Source: Methylocystis sp. IM3 (lineage in GTDB: Bacteria > Pseudomonadota > Alphaproteobacteria > Rhizobiales > Beijerinckiaceae). Taken from it: a stretch of DNA of 64,000 nt. Of this stretch, positions 15,713 through 24,625 are shown piece by piece. The stretch spans positions 1-64,000 of the forward strand of contig NZ_JBBPBZ010000006.1 in assembly GCF_038070105.1 (NCBI RefSeq), written 5' to 3'. The translations under genes were made by a program, and so were the position numbers. The stretch's first letter is position 1, and every line of letters starts with the position of its first letter. Under the pieces are notes generated by a model. The model saw only the letters and a program-made list of their open reading frames with translations. It did not search any database and was not told the DNA's origin.

Positions 15713-17998
15713 ATGCGCGCGAACGGAAACCGCGAGATGAGCGATGAGCCTCGCCGCCAACCGCCGGCCGAACGCGACGCGCCCGCGCGCGGCCTGACGG
15801 TGGGCGGGTCCTACAGCCCGCGGGAGGGATATCGTTACGCCGACATCGCCGCCTCGCTCGTGGAAGGCCCCGCCGCCGATCTGCGCAAGCTTCTGCGCCT
15901 GCTCAAAAAGCGGAAATGGCTGATCTGCGGGATCGCCGTCGTCGTCGGCCTCGCGGGACTCATGCGGGCGCTCATGCAGGAGCCGCTCTACGCATCGACG
16001 GTTCGGCTGCAACTGAACCGCGGCATTTCCACTTTCGGCAAGAACGGCGGGTTCCAGCTCCTCGAAATCGACGAGTCCTGGTTCGACACCGAAGTGGAGC
16101 TCCTCAAGAGTCGCGATCTCGCCGAACGGGTGGCCGCCATGACGCAGACGCGAGGCGGCGGCGGCGTGGCGTCCGGCGGCCCGCGCCGCGCGGTACGCAC
16201 AGCCGAACCATCCGAGCAGGAGCTTGCGACCGAGACGATCCTCGCCCATGTCGCGGTCGCGGCGCTCAAGCCGACGCATCTCGTGGACATCACCGTCACC
16301 GATCGCGATCCGGCGCGCGCGCAAGGGATCGCCCGCGCCTATGGCGAGGCGTCCCTCGCGGTCAATCGCGACAAGCGGCTCGAGGCCAACGCCGACGCCA
16401 AGACCCTGCTCGAAGATCAGATCAAGCAGCTCAAGCATCGGCTCGAGGACGCCGACAAGGCCGTGCTCGCCTTTGCGGAAAAGGAACGCATCGTCAGCAC
16501 CAACGACAAGGTTTCGGTCGCCGAGAGCAATCTCTCCGCCGCCAGCGCCGCGCTGAGCGGCCTCATCGCCGAGCGCATCAGAAACGGGGAGCTCTGGCGC
16601 CAGGTCGAAGACGAATCGAAGGACCTGCCGCAAATCCTCGCCAACAAGGCCGTCGAGGAGCTGCGCAGCCAGCGCCGACAGATTCTCGCCGAGTATCGCG
16701 AAAAGTCCGAGACCTTTCGCTCGGACTATCCGACCATGATCCAGCTCAGGGGCAAGCTCCAGGAAATCGACCGCCAGCTCGCCGCCGAGGTGAAAACCGT
16801 CAGAGCCTCGCTGAAAGCCGCCTATGAAGCCTCGCTGCATCAGGAAGGCGAGATGCGGCAGAGAGTCGACAAGCTGCGCGGCGAGATGCTCGAACTGCAA
16901 AGACACGGCATTCAGTACAACATCCTGAAACACGACGCGGACGCGACGCGCTCGCTCTACGACAGTCTGCTCGAGCAGTACAAGCAGCTCGACATCGGCG
17001 GCGGCGGCGCGAGCCGGGTGCTTGTCGTGGGCAAGGCGCGGCTCCCGCGCGCGCCGATCCGGCCCGATCCCCTGAAATGGTTTCTGATCGGCCTTTCGCT
17101 CGGGCTCGGCGTCGGCGTCGCCCTCGCCTGGGCTCTGGACCATGCCGACGACCGCGTCCATCTGCCGCCCGATGCGGAACAGGCGTCGGGCCTGCCGCTG
17201 CTCGGCGTCATTCCGAGGCCGAGCCGCAAGCACAGTTTCGAAACCGAAGCCGAGAATCCCGCGTCAGCCGTCTCCGACGCCTTTCGCGCCGTCTGCCTGC
17301 TGCTGCGCTTCTCGACGCAACACGGCGTGCCGAAAACGCTGATGGTCACGAGCGCCAATCCGGCCGAGGGAAAATCGAGCGCCTCGCTCGGCATCGCGCG
17401 CGAATTCGCCGCCATGGGCCTCAAGGCGCTCGTCATCGACGCCGATCTGCGCAAGCCGTCCCTGCATGTCAAAACCGGGCTCGGCAACAGCGTCGGGCTC
17501 ACCACCTATCTGTCGCGCAATTGCGGGGTCAACGACGCCATTCAGCCGTCCGGACGCGACAATCTCTTCGTCATGACCTCGGGCCCGACGGCGCCCAATC
17601 CGGTGGAGCTTCTCAGCGGCCCCCGCTTCGCCTCGCTGCTTACGGGAAGCGGCGAGGTCTTCGATCTCGTGGTCGTCGACGCGCCGCCGGTGATGGGGCC
17701 GGCGGAGACGCTTCTGCTGTCCAACACGGTGGCGGCCACGGTGCTGATCGTCGCCGCCGGAGAGACGCGGATCGACCAGGCGCATAATGCGGTCAGATTG
17801 CTGCAACAGGCCCGCGCCACGACGCTCGGCGTGGTGCTCACCAAATTCGACGCCAGCGCGGGCTATGGTTACGGCTATGGCTATGGCTATGGATACGGAT
17901 ACGGGCGCGAGGACAGGGAAGAGGCTGGCGCGGACGCGCCGGAGGAACTCGCTTCCCCGGCGCGGCCGTCGTCCGACGCGCCGCCCCTCATGGGATGA
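15713..17998 (+). CDS. Wzz/BY-kinase polysaccharide tyrosine autokinase
   Basis: 761 aa. The N-terminal Wzz domain is bounded by membrane helices near residues 66-85 and 450-470, with a long periplasmic coiled coil between. The cytoplasmic kinase has an A-type P-loop SANPAEGKSS (547-556), Walker A' LVIDADLRKP (573-582) and Walker B LVVVDAPPV (652-660). The C-terminus has a tyrosine cluster made of repeated GY units (about 717-731), the usual autophosphorylation tail. Such ExoP/Wzc-type proteins control chain length and export of exopolysaccharide. No glycosyltransferases lie next to it, which is unusual. An alternative ATG eight codons in is possible. Confidence 0.88.
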   Translation: MRANGNREMSDEPRRQPPAERDAPARGLTVGGSYSPREGYRYADIAASLVEGPAADLRKLLRLLKKRKWLICGIAVVVGLAGLMRALMQEPLYASTVRLQLNRGISTFGKNGGFQLLEIDESWFDTEVELLKSRDLAERVAAMTQTRGGGGVASGGPRRAVRTAEPSEQELATETILAHVAVAALKPTHLVDITVTDRDPARAQGIARAYGEASLAVNRDKRLEANADAKTLLEDQIKQLKHRLEDADKAVLAFAEKERIVSTNDKVSVAESNLSAASAALSGLIAERIRNGELWRQVEDESKDLPQILANKAVEELRSQRRQILAEYREKSETFRSDYPTMIQLRGKLQEIDRQLAAEVKTVRASLKAAYEASLHQEGEMRQRVDKLRGEMLELQRHGIQYNILKHDADATRSLYDSLLEQYKQLDIGGGGASRVLVVGKARLPRAPIRPDPLKWFLIGLSLGLGVGVALAWALDHADDRVHLPPDAEQASGLPLLGVIPRPSRKHSFETEAENPASAVSDAFRAVCLLLRFSTQHGVPKTLMVTSANPAEGKSSASLGIAREFAAMGLKALVIDADLRKPSLHVKTGLGNSVGLTTYLSRNCGVNDAIQPSGRDNLFVMTSGPTAPNPVELLSGPRFASLLTGSGEVFDLVVVDAPPVMGPAETLLLSNTVAATVLIVAAGETRIDQAHNAVRLLQQARATTLGVVLTKFDASAGYGYGYGYGYGYGYGREDREEAGADAPEELASPARPSSDAPPLMG

Positions 17999-18188
17999 GC
18001 GCGCCTTGCGCCCGTGCGGAGATGTCGGCGGGCGCAGCCCTCTCGAAGAGAGAGAGGTGCAACCTTCTCGAAGAGAAAATCGTTTCTTTCACTGTCTTCG
18101 AAAGAGCGGACGACCGGACGCCGCCTTGATCGACTTCTGGCGCGTCGCATGCTTCGGCCGAGCGCCGAACCAGCCGCAGGAGGAAGAA

Positions 18189-18800
18189 TTGTCCGATGGC
18201 TCCACGCCCCGCCCCGCCGAGGACGCGCACGAGAAACTCGATCGCGACGAATTGCTCACGCGCCTGCGCGACGTGACCGACCAGCGCGACAAGCTGCTGT
18301 CGCAATTCGAGGCCATGGCGCTGCAGGTGGACGAATCCGTCAGGGAAATAGACGACGCCCAGCTCGACGCGCAGCACAATGCGCAGCAGGCGCATGACAG
18401 CGCGCGCCGGGCGGAGGCGGAGGCGGCGCGGGCCGAAGATCTCGTGCGCCAGCTCGACGAAGAGCGCCGCAGGCGGGACGAGCTCGCCGCGGAATTCGAC
18501 AGATTTCGCGAGACGGCCGCGCATCGGATCGAGGACGACCCATGGGGTCTGCTGTGGGCCGCCCTCGCCCAGATCCTTCACGACGCCGTCGCCTGGCTGC
18601 GCGCGAAACTCCCGCCCGACAGCGCGCTGCTGCCCTGGTTCGACCGGACGGTGGAGGGGGCGAAGACGGCGTTTCGCCTGGCGGTGAAGGCGATGGCCGC
18701 CTTTTTCGACTGGGCGAAGCCGCACGCGCTCGCCATCTGGGCGCGGCTGCGTGCCGAAGCCGCGCGGCTCATGGGCGGGAGCCAATCCGGCCCGCGCTAG
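18189..18800 (+). CDS. Coiled-coil protein of unknown function
   Basis: 203 aa. The TTG start is preferred because AGGAGG lies 5 bases upstream. Residues about 18-120 are heptad-like and highly charged (DELLTRLRDVTDQRDKLLSQ, then Glu/Arg/Ala-rich helices), predicting a long coiled coil. The C-terminus has amphipathic tryptophan-containing helices (PWGLLWAALAQILHDAVAWL; FFDWAKPHALAIWARL) that may contact the membrane. No family was recognised. It follows the tyrosine kinase by 190 bp and may belong to envelope or export functions. Confidence 0.6.
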   Translation: MSDGSTPRPAEDAHEKLDRDELLTRLRDVTDQRDKLLSQFEAMALQVDESVREIDDAQLDAQHNAQQAHDSARRAEAEAARAEDLVRQLDEERRRRDELAAEFDRFRETAAHRIEDDPWGLLWAALAQILHDAVAWLRAKLPPDSALLPWFDRTVEGAKTAFRLAVKAMAAFFDWAKPHALAIWARLRAEAARLMGGSQSGPR

Positions 18801-18916
18801 CGTCCCGGCCCGCCCATGGCGCGCGAAAGCCAGAGCGCGAGGCGCACGAGGCGGCTGTTCGCCGCCAGAAACAAGGTGGCCCGCGCCCACAGGCGGCGGA
18901 TGCGCCCCAAAGCCAT
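18797..18916 (-). CDS. Possible 39-aa basic amphipathic peptide
   Basis: A short frame with a strong GGAAGGGG ribosome binding site 6 bases before the ATG at 18916. It encodes a 39-residue Arg-rich peptide with a central hydrophobic helix (ATLFLAANSRLVRLALWLSR). The stop overlaps the end of the coiled-coil gene on the other strand. It lies divergent to fhcA. It may be real, but short frames are frequent in this composition. Confidence 0.3.
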   Translation of the reverse strand: MALGRIRRLWARATLFLAANSRLVRLALWLSRAMGGPGR

Positions 18917-19062
18917 ATCGGCCCCTTCCGTTGCGTGCAGAAACATTTTCGTCACTTGTAACGCGACAGGACGCGCGTCTTGCGTTAGCCTCCGGGCGCG
19001 CCCGCTCGCGCGGCAGGCGCTGGAGGACGGCGAGACGTTCCCGATCGTTTTTGGAGAAGCCC

Positions 19063-20703
19063 ATGCTGACCCGTCTTCGCGGCGGCCATGTCGTCGACCC
19101 GGCCACTGAACGCGACGCCGTCGAAGACCTCTGGATCGAGGATGGACGCATCGTCGCGCGGCCGCAAGGCCGAAAGGCCGACGCCGAATATGATCTCTCG
19201 GGACACGTCGTCATGGCCGGCGCCATCGACGTTCATTCCCACATCGCCGGCGGCGGCGTGAACACGGCGCGGCTGCTTCTGCCCGAGACCCATCCGGGGC
19301 ATCGTCCGCGCCCGGCGAGCACGCCGCTGTCAGAAGCGGGCTGGACCGCTTTCGAGACGGGCCGCCTCTATGCGGGCATGGGTTTCACCACCGTCATCGA
19401 GCCGGCGGTGCTGCCGCATCACGCCCTGCACGCCCATCTCGAAATGGCCGACATTCCGATCATCGACAAGGGCTTTCTGACGGTTCTGGGCAATGACGAC
19501 ATTCTGCTCGGCGCGCTGCGCGGCCGCGAGAGCGACAGCGCGCTCGCCGATTATGTCGGCGCCACGCTCGCAGCGACCAGAGGGATCGGCGTCAAATGCG
19601 CCAATCCCGGCGGCGTCTGTGGATGCAAGCAGAACATGCGCTCGTTTTCGCTCGACGACGAGGTTCCCGAATATGGCGTGTCGGGTCGCGACATCTTCAC
19701 GCGTCTCCAGCGCGCCGTCGTCGCGAGCGGCATTCCGCATCCGCTGCATCTGCACATGAGCAATCTCGGGCTCGGCGGCAATATCGACACCGCGCTCGAC
19801 ACCATCGACGCCGCAGAGGGCCTCCCCCTGCATCTCGCGCACGCCCAGTTCTACGCCTATGGCAAGGAGGGCGCGCACGGCTTCTCCTCGGCGGCCGCGC
19901 GACTCGCCGAGAAAATAAATGCAAACAGGAATGTCACGCTCGACGTGGGGCAGGTGATGTTCGCCGAGACGGTGACGATTTCCACCGACGTGATGAAACA
20001 GCTCAACAGCCTGCCGAGCGCAAGGCCGAAGAAGGGCGTCATCTACGACGGCGACAGCAGCGGCCTCGGCGTCGTCCCTTATTCCTATCGCATCTCGGAT
20101 TACTATAACGCCGTGCAATGGGCGGCGGGCCTCGAACTGTTCCTGCTCACGCATGATCCGATGCGCGTCTTCTTCACGACCGATCATCCCAACGGCGCGC
20201 CGTTCACGACCTATCCGGAAGTCTTCGCCCTCCTGATGAGCGCGGACAAGCGGGCGCAATGGATGTCGCGGCTCCCGGCGCAGGTGCTGGAGATGACGAC
20301 GCTGCCCTCGATCAAGCGCGAATATACGCTCTACGAGATCGCTGCGATGACGCGCGCCGCGCCGCGCAAGCTCTATGGTCTCGAGGATCGCGGGACGCTC
20401 GGGGAGGGCGCCGTCGCCGACATTGCGGTTTACAGGACGCAGAAGGACAAGGCGGCGATGTTTCGCGATGCGGCCTATGTCTTCAAGGACGGCGAGCTGG
20501 TCGTGCGCGACGGCGAGGCGCTCCGCTTCACGCGCGGCCGGACGCTCTTCGTGCGGCCCGGTTACGACGACCAGATGGACAGGCGCCTCGACGCCTGGTA
20601 CGCCGACGCCTACGGCCTTCCGCGCGCCATGTTCGGCGTCTGTGACGCGGCGCTGCCGAACCGGGACTTTTTCGAGGAAGTTCCCTCCCGCCGGCGCGCC
20701 TGA
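19063..20703 (+). CDS. fhcA: Formylmethanofuran dehydrogenase-type subunit A
   Basis: 546 aa of the FwdA/FhcA amidohydrolase family. Metal-site residues are all visible: H58 and H60 in IDVHSHIAGG, Lys178 in GVKCANPGG (the archaeal carboxylated lysine also lies near 178), H229/H231 in PLHLHMSN, H260 in LAHAQFY and the late Asp in FFTTDHPNGAPF. In methylotrophic bacteria FhcA belongs to the formyltransferase/hydrolase complex that releases formate from formyl-tetrahydromethanopterin. The length is normal. Oddly, fhcB, fhcC and fhcD are not adjacent; the next gene is COQ4-like. GGAG lies 7 bases upstream of the ATG. Confidence 0.88.
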   Translation: MLTRLRGGHVVDPATERDAVEDLWIEDGRIVARPQGRKADAEYDLSGHVVMAGAIDVHSHIAGGGVNTARLLLPETHPGHRPRPASTPLSEAGWTAFETGRLYAGMGFTTVIEPAVLPHHALHAHLEMADIPIIDKGFLTVLGNDDILLGALRGRESDSALADYVGATLAATRGIGVKCANPGGVCGCKQNMRSFSLDDEVPEYGVSGRDIFTRLQRAVVASGIPHPLHLHMSNLGLGGNIDTALDTIDAAEGLPLHLAHAQFYAYGKEGAHGFSSAAARLAEKINANRNVTLDVGQVMFAETVTISTDVMKQLNSLPSARPKKGVIYDGDSSGLGVVPYSYRISDYYNAVQWAAGLELFLLTHDPMRVFFTTDHPNGAPFTTYPEVFALLMSADKRAQWMSRLPAQVLEMTTLPSIKREYTLYEIAAMTRAAPRKLYGLEDRGTLGEGAVADIAVYRTQKDKAAMFRDAAYVFKDGELVVRDGEALRFTRGRTLFVRPGYDDQMDRRLDAWYADAYGLPRAMFGVCDAALPNRDFFEEVPSRRRA

Positions 20704-20745
20704 CGCGCGCCGAAAACTCCAAAACGACCAGGACCGAAAAGCCTC

Positions 20746-21708
20746 ATGTTTCTCGTGCACAATTCGCCCGAGCAGGCGCCCCTGCTGGCCGCCGCGATCG
20801 TTTCCGCCTGCCGAATGCCCGACGGCTGGCCCGCGCCCGCCCAGCCGCAGGTCTTGCAGGTTCTCTTCGACAGGCTGCTCGGCTTCCATGCGGATTTCGA
20901 GCAGCTTGCCCCGGCGGAGCCCGCCGAGGCCGCGGCCCTGCTGCCCGACCCGGAGCAACGCCGCGAACTCATCGAGCTGATGGCGACGATGGAGATGATG
21001 TGCCGGCCCATCCCGCCCGCCTTGCAGGCGTCGGTGGACGGCTGGGCGAGGGCGCTCGGCGTGGAGGACAGGACGCTCACCCTCGCGCGCGATCTCGCAT
21101 GCGACGCGCGGCAGCGCGCCACGGCGGATTTCTACCGGCTGAACTGGATCGGCGACGCCGATCCGCAGCAGGACGAAAGCTTCCGCCAGTCTCTCGAACG
21201 CCATGGCGCGCCGGCCTACGCCCTGACCTTCGAGGAGAACCCGCAGGAGCGGGCGCGCTGGGCGCGGCTCGCGGACTGTCCCGAGGCGAGCCTGGGACGG
21301 GCGCTCGCGCAATTCTATCAACAGCGCGGCTTCAAGCTTCCCGGAGAGATCGGCGGCGCCAATGCGGCGCTCGCGCAGCACGACTGGGTGCATGTGATCG
21401 CCGATTACGACACGACCGCCATCGGCGAGCTCGAGGTGACCGCCTTCATCGCGAGCGCCAGCCGCTCTCCGGGCGCGGTGCTCGGATTCGTCGGCGCGGT
21501 CAGTCTCTATGAAACGGGCCTGCTCGAAAGCGTCGTGACGCACAGCTATTCCGCAACGCTGTCGGCGCCCGGCGGCGCGGAGCGCGTCGCGGCGGCCATT
21601 TTGAACGGGAAGAGATGCCGCATCGATCCGCTCGTCGGGATCGATTATTTCACCATCGCCGACGAGCCGCTCGACGCCGTTCGCCGCCGCTTCGGCCTCG
21701 CGCCCTAG
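20746..21708 (+). CDS. COQ4-like protein with TerB-like N-terminus
   Basis: 320 aa. The C-terminal region holds H212-D-W-V-H216 followed by 11 residues and E228, exactly the HDxxH-x11-E zinc motif of COQ4, within LAQHDWVHVIADYDTTAIGE. COQ4 acts in ubiquinone biosynthesis as a ring-processing or scaffold protein. The N-terminal 110 residues (LLPDPEQRRELIELMATMEM) look like a helical TerB-type domain; that part is a weaker call. It follows fhcA by 42 bp and is probably co-transcribed, an unexpected pairing of a C1 enzyme and a quinone-type protein. Confidence 0.65.
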   Translation: MFLVHNSPEQAPLLAAAIVSACRMPDGWPAPAQPQVLQVLFDRLLGFHADFEQLAPAEPAEAAALLPDPEQRRELIELMATMEMMCRPIPPALQASVDGWARALGVEDRTLTLARDLACDARQRATADFYRLNWIGDADPQQDESFRQSLERHGAPAYALTFEENPQERARWARLADCPEASLGRALAQFYQQRGFKLPGEIGGANAALAQHDWVHVIADYDTTAIGELEVTAFIASASRSPGAVLGFVGAVSLYETGLLESVVTHSYSATLSAPGGAERVAAAILNGKRCRIDPLVGIDYFTIADEPLDAVRRRFGLAP

Positions 21709-21968
21709 CCCCTCCGACGCCGTCGCCGCATTCTAGCGCTTGGCGCTCATCGAGCCGGTCCCCGTCGATTCATTGCGCGACGATTGGCCGTTGGCGGGCG
21801 TCGCCGTGAACATTGCGATGGAATTCGGGCCGATGATCATGGTGAGGCGCGGTCGAAAGGCGCCGGGCGAGCGGAGACCAGCGACGCCCGGACGCGCGCC
21901 GTCGCGCCTTGCCGCGCGGGCGGCGTCGCTTAGTTTGACCGCAACGCCGCGCGAACGGGATGCCGGCC

Positions 21969-22505
21969 ATGAAATTCGCTCTCGGATTCATCGTCGCGGT
22001 CGTGGTCATCGCGGTCGGCGCGGCGATCACGGCGCTGTTCTACGACGTCGCCGCCTCCGCGCCCGAGCCGGAGGCCGTCTCCTCGATTCTTCACTCCGTC
22101 ATGAGGCATTCGGTGCAAGCCCGCGCCGCAGCCGCGGGCCGCGAAAGCTGGAGCCCGGCGGAGTTGCAAAAGGGGTTCGAGGAATATGACGAGATGTGCG
22201 TCATCTGCCATTCGGCGCCTGGAAAGGAGCGGACGCCCATCAGCAAGGGACTGCAGCCGCAGCCTCCCGACCTTGCCAAGGCCTCGACGCAATGGACGAC
22301 GGCGCAGCTCTTCTGGATCATCAGCAATGGCGTCAGAATGACGGGGATGCCCGCGTTCGGCCGGACGCACGGCGACGCCGAGATCTGGAACATCGTCGGA
22401 TTCGTCCGTCTTCTTCCGAAAATCCCGGCGCAGACCTATCGGGACATGGAGAGCCGCGCCGCCGCGACCCGGCGCGAGGAGGAAACCCGTCACGGCAGAC
22501 CGTGA
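21969..22505 (+). CDS. Membrane-anchored c-type cytochrome
   Basis: 178 aa. An N-terminal hydrophobic segment (FALGFIVAVVVIAVGAAITA) is an uncleaved anchor or signal. The haem motif is CVICH, and the distal ligand is probably the Met in GMPAFGRTHGD. Size and motifs fit a class I mono-haem cytochrome c. It probably carries electrons in the periplasm. The ATG at 21969 has GGGA upstream; an in-frame ATG at 21960 would add three residues. Confidence 0.85.
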   Translation: MKFALGFIVAVVVIAVGAAITALFYDVAASAPEPEAVSSILHSVMRHSVQARAAAAGRESWSPAELQKGFEEYDEMCVICHSAPGKERTPISKGLQPQPPDLAKASTQWTTAQLFWIISNGVRMTGMPAFGRTHGDAEIWNIVGFVRLLPKIPAQTYRDMESRAAATRREEETRHGRP

Positions 22506-22538
22506 TCTCTCAGGCGCCCGGAACGACCGCGCGCGCGG

Positions 22539-23093
22539 TTATTTCGGAGGCGTCCATTCCTTGCTCAGCACGCGCCGGACCATTGGTTCGAAGGTCGCCA
22601 AGGGCTCGTTTTGATAGTCGGGATCGAAAGAAATCTCATCGTATTTCGCGCAGAACTCGACCGTGCGCGCATAGGCGGGATCGGATTTGAACTGATCGCG
22701 CGCATTGGGGTCGAGCCCCAGATGAGACGCATAAAAATAGGTTTGAAACAGCCCGTGCTTTGCAAGCATCCAGCAATTGTCGCGCGAGACGAAGGGGCGC
22801 AGGATGGCGGCGATCACCTCGCCATGATTGAAGGGGCCGAGAGGCTCGCAGGCGTCGTGCATCAAGGCGACGACGACATATTCCTCGTCCCTTCCGTCGC
22901 GAAGCGCCCGCGTCGCCGTCTGGAGACAGTGATCATATCGGCTGATGTTGTAGGCCGTGTCGTCGCGCAGCGCGCGCAGCACTCCGAAGAGCCGGTCGGG
23001 CAGCTTTTCCAGGGTCTGTTCGTGAACATGCCTGAGCGTCTCGAAATCGGCGTCCGTGCCCTGATCCATGCGCGAGAAATGCATTTTTTCCAT
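22539..23093 (-). CDS. HD-domain protein
   Basis: 184 aa. The metal-binding core is visible as RYDHCLQTATRA, then VVALMHDACEPLGPFNHGEV (HD pair plus a later His) and KHGLFQTYFYASHLG. This resembles HD hydrolases and the PhnZ/TmpB type HD oxygenases that act on small organic substrates; which one applies cannot be told. The ATG at 23093 is preceded by GGGGGAGGG. An upstream ATG at 23114 would overlap the GNAT gene stop, so coupling is likely either way. Confidence 0.75.
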   Translation of the reverse strand: MEKMHFSRMDQGTDADFETLRHVHEQTLEKLPDRLFGVLRALRDDTAYNISRYDHCLQTATRALRDGRDEEYVVVALMHDACEPLGPFNHGEVIAAILRPFVSRDNCWMLAKHGLFQTYFYASHLGLDPNARDQFKSDPAYARTVEFCAKYDEISFDPDYQNEPLATFEPMVRRVLSKEWTPPK

Positions 23094-23113
23094 AAAGCCC
23101 TCCCCCTCTGTCA

Positions 23114-24541
23114 TCAGGGCGCGCGGGACGCGCGGTCGTCGGCGATGAACGCGGCGAGCCGCCGCGCCTGATCCGTGAAGAGCTGAAGCTTTCCGACATC
23201 GAGGGGATCGCGCAAATACTGCAGCATCAACACGTCTTCCCCGTCCAGAACGGCCGGCCCGACGCCGCAGAAGAAGAAGCCGAGGCCGCGCGCTTTCTCG
23301 ACGATATGCGGCAGGCCGGGGTCGGCGACGCGCGCCAGCAGTTGCGTCGCGCGGGCGCCGAGGCTGCACACATCCTGAAGGGCCTGCGCGAGCTCCACGC
23401 CGGCGTCGAGCCCCACCTCCTCGAATTCTATTTTGCCGTATCCGCGCTGGTCGATCGAGATGCGCGTTTTCGACGCGCCGGCGCGAGGCGATCCGGGCGG
23501 GCAGGGCGACGCCGCGACGCCCAGGCTCTCGTAGATGCCCAGCATGATCTCGCGATAGGCTTGCGGCGCGTGAAACGCCCGCTTCGGCGGCTCCGCCAGA
23601 AAGCGGAAGGTCAGGAGATAGCTTTGCCGCTGTCCCGCGGTCGGCGGCGGCGCGCCCTTTGGATGCGCCGCCTCCGGAGCCTTGCCGAGCAGGATTGCGC
23701 AAACGGGCATTCCCGCCCGCTCGTCGTTGCGCTGGGAGAATGTGTGGAGGGTGACGGGGAGCGCATAGACTCCTGTCAGGCCGAGCTTGCGCGCCTCCTG
23801 CGAGAGCCGCTCGGTCATCCGTTCGAGCAGATGGCGCCCGCGATAGGAGTCGAGGACGACCGCTTCGCCGCGTTCGGCGATGACGGCGCCGTTTTCGCGT
23901 TCGAGCGCGACATGGCCGATCACCTCGCCCTTTTCGTCCCGCGCCACCACCGGAAGCAGCGCGCCGCTTTCGACCCTGCTCCAGTACCGCTGCGGCGAGA
24001 ACACTTCCGTATGAACGTAATTGTGGCCGTAGATCGCAAGGAAGCATCTGGCGATGGCGGCGGCGTCCTCGCGCCGGGGCAGATCGATCGAGACGTCCCC
24101 TGCGGGCGGCGCCTCGGCCGGCGGCGGCGCGGTCGCCGGATCGAACGAAACGGGCGCTTCGCTCTCCGCCTCCAGGCCGCGATGAAAGCTCGCCTCGAAA
24201 CCGTCGACGCCGCGCTCGCGGACCGAAAGCCCCGCGTCCCGCCGCGCCAGATCGCCGAGCGCGCCCGCGATCGACGAAAAGCGCGCATGTCCCTTGAGCC
24301 GAATCCGGCAGCGCAGGTCGCGGCGGGACGAAGACACGTCGATGTCCGCGATGTCGTGACCCGACGCGAGCGCGCACAGGGCCGTGAAGGCGCAGAGCGC
24401 ATCCTCCGCCAGGAGACTTGCGACCGACGGCGGCGCGCCCTCCAGCAGGGCGGCCTCCCGCACGAAGGCGCGAAGCAGCTCGCCGCGGCTCCTCTCCAGC
24501 GAAATCCGGATTTCACAGGGACGGGGATCGGTCTTCTTCAT
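23114..24541 (-). CDS. GNAT acetyltransferase with extra N- and C-terminal domains
   Basis: 475 aa. The N-terminal 120 residues resemble a small ATP-binding, anti-sigma-like domain (weak call). Residues about 150-310 form a GNAT fold: PRREDAAAIARCFLAIYGHN, then GEVIGHVALE, then VVLDSYRGRHLLERMTERL, where the acyl-CoA loop lies. The C-terminal part (DPLDVGKLQLFTDQARRLAA) looks like a second, incomplete GNAT-type unit. The acyl acceptor is unknown. It is the upstream partner of the HD gene; together they look like a two-gene metabolic unit. The ATG at 24541 is preferred over one 12 codons upstream because GAGAGAAG precedes it. Confidence 0.65.
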   Translation of the reverse strand: MKKTDPRPCEIRISLERSRGELLRAFVREAALLEGAPPSVASLLAEDALCAFTALCALASGHDIADIDVSSSRRDLRCRIRLKGHARFSSIAGALGDLARRDAGLSVRERGVDGFEASFHRGLEAESEAPVSFDPATAPPPAEAPPAGDVSIDLPRREDAAAIARCFLAIYGHNYVHTEVFSPQRYWSRVESGALLPVVARDEKGEVIGHVALERENGAVIAERGEAVVLDSYRGRHLLERMTERLSQEARKLGLTGVYALPVTLHTFSQRNDERAGMPVCAILLGKAPEAAHPKGAPPPTAGQRQSYLLTFRFLAEPPKRAFHAPQAYREIMLGIYESLGVAASPCPPGSPRAGASKTRISIDQRGYGKIEFEEVGLDAGVELAQALQDVCSLGARATQLLARVADPGLPHIVEKARGLGFFFCGVGPAVLDGEDVLMLQYLRDPLDVGKLQLFTDQARRLAAFIADDRASRAP

Positions 24542-24625
24542 GTGCGGCTTCTCTCGCGCCCGACGCGCCGGCCTCACGCCAGCCGGGCGCAGACTAAAGC
24601 CTTTTGCGATCGGACCGAACCGGTT

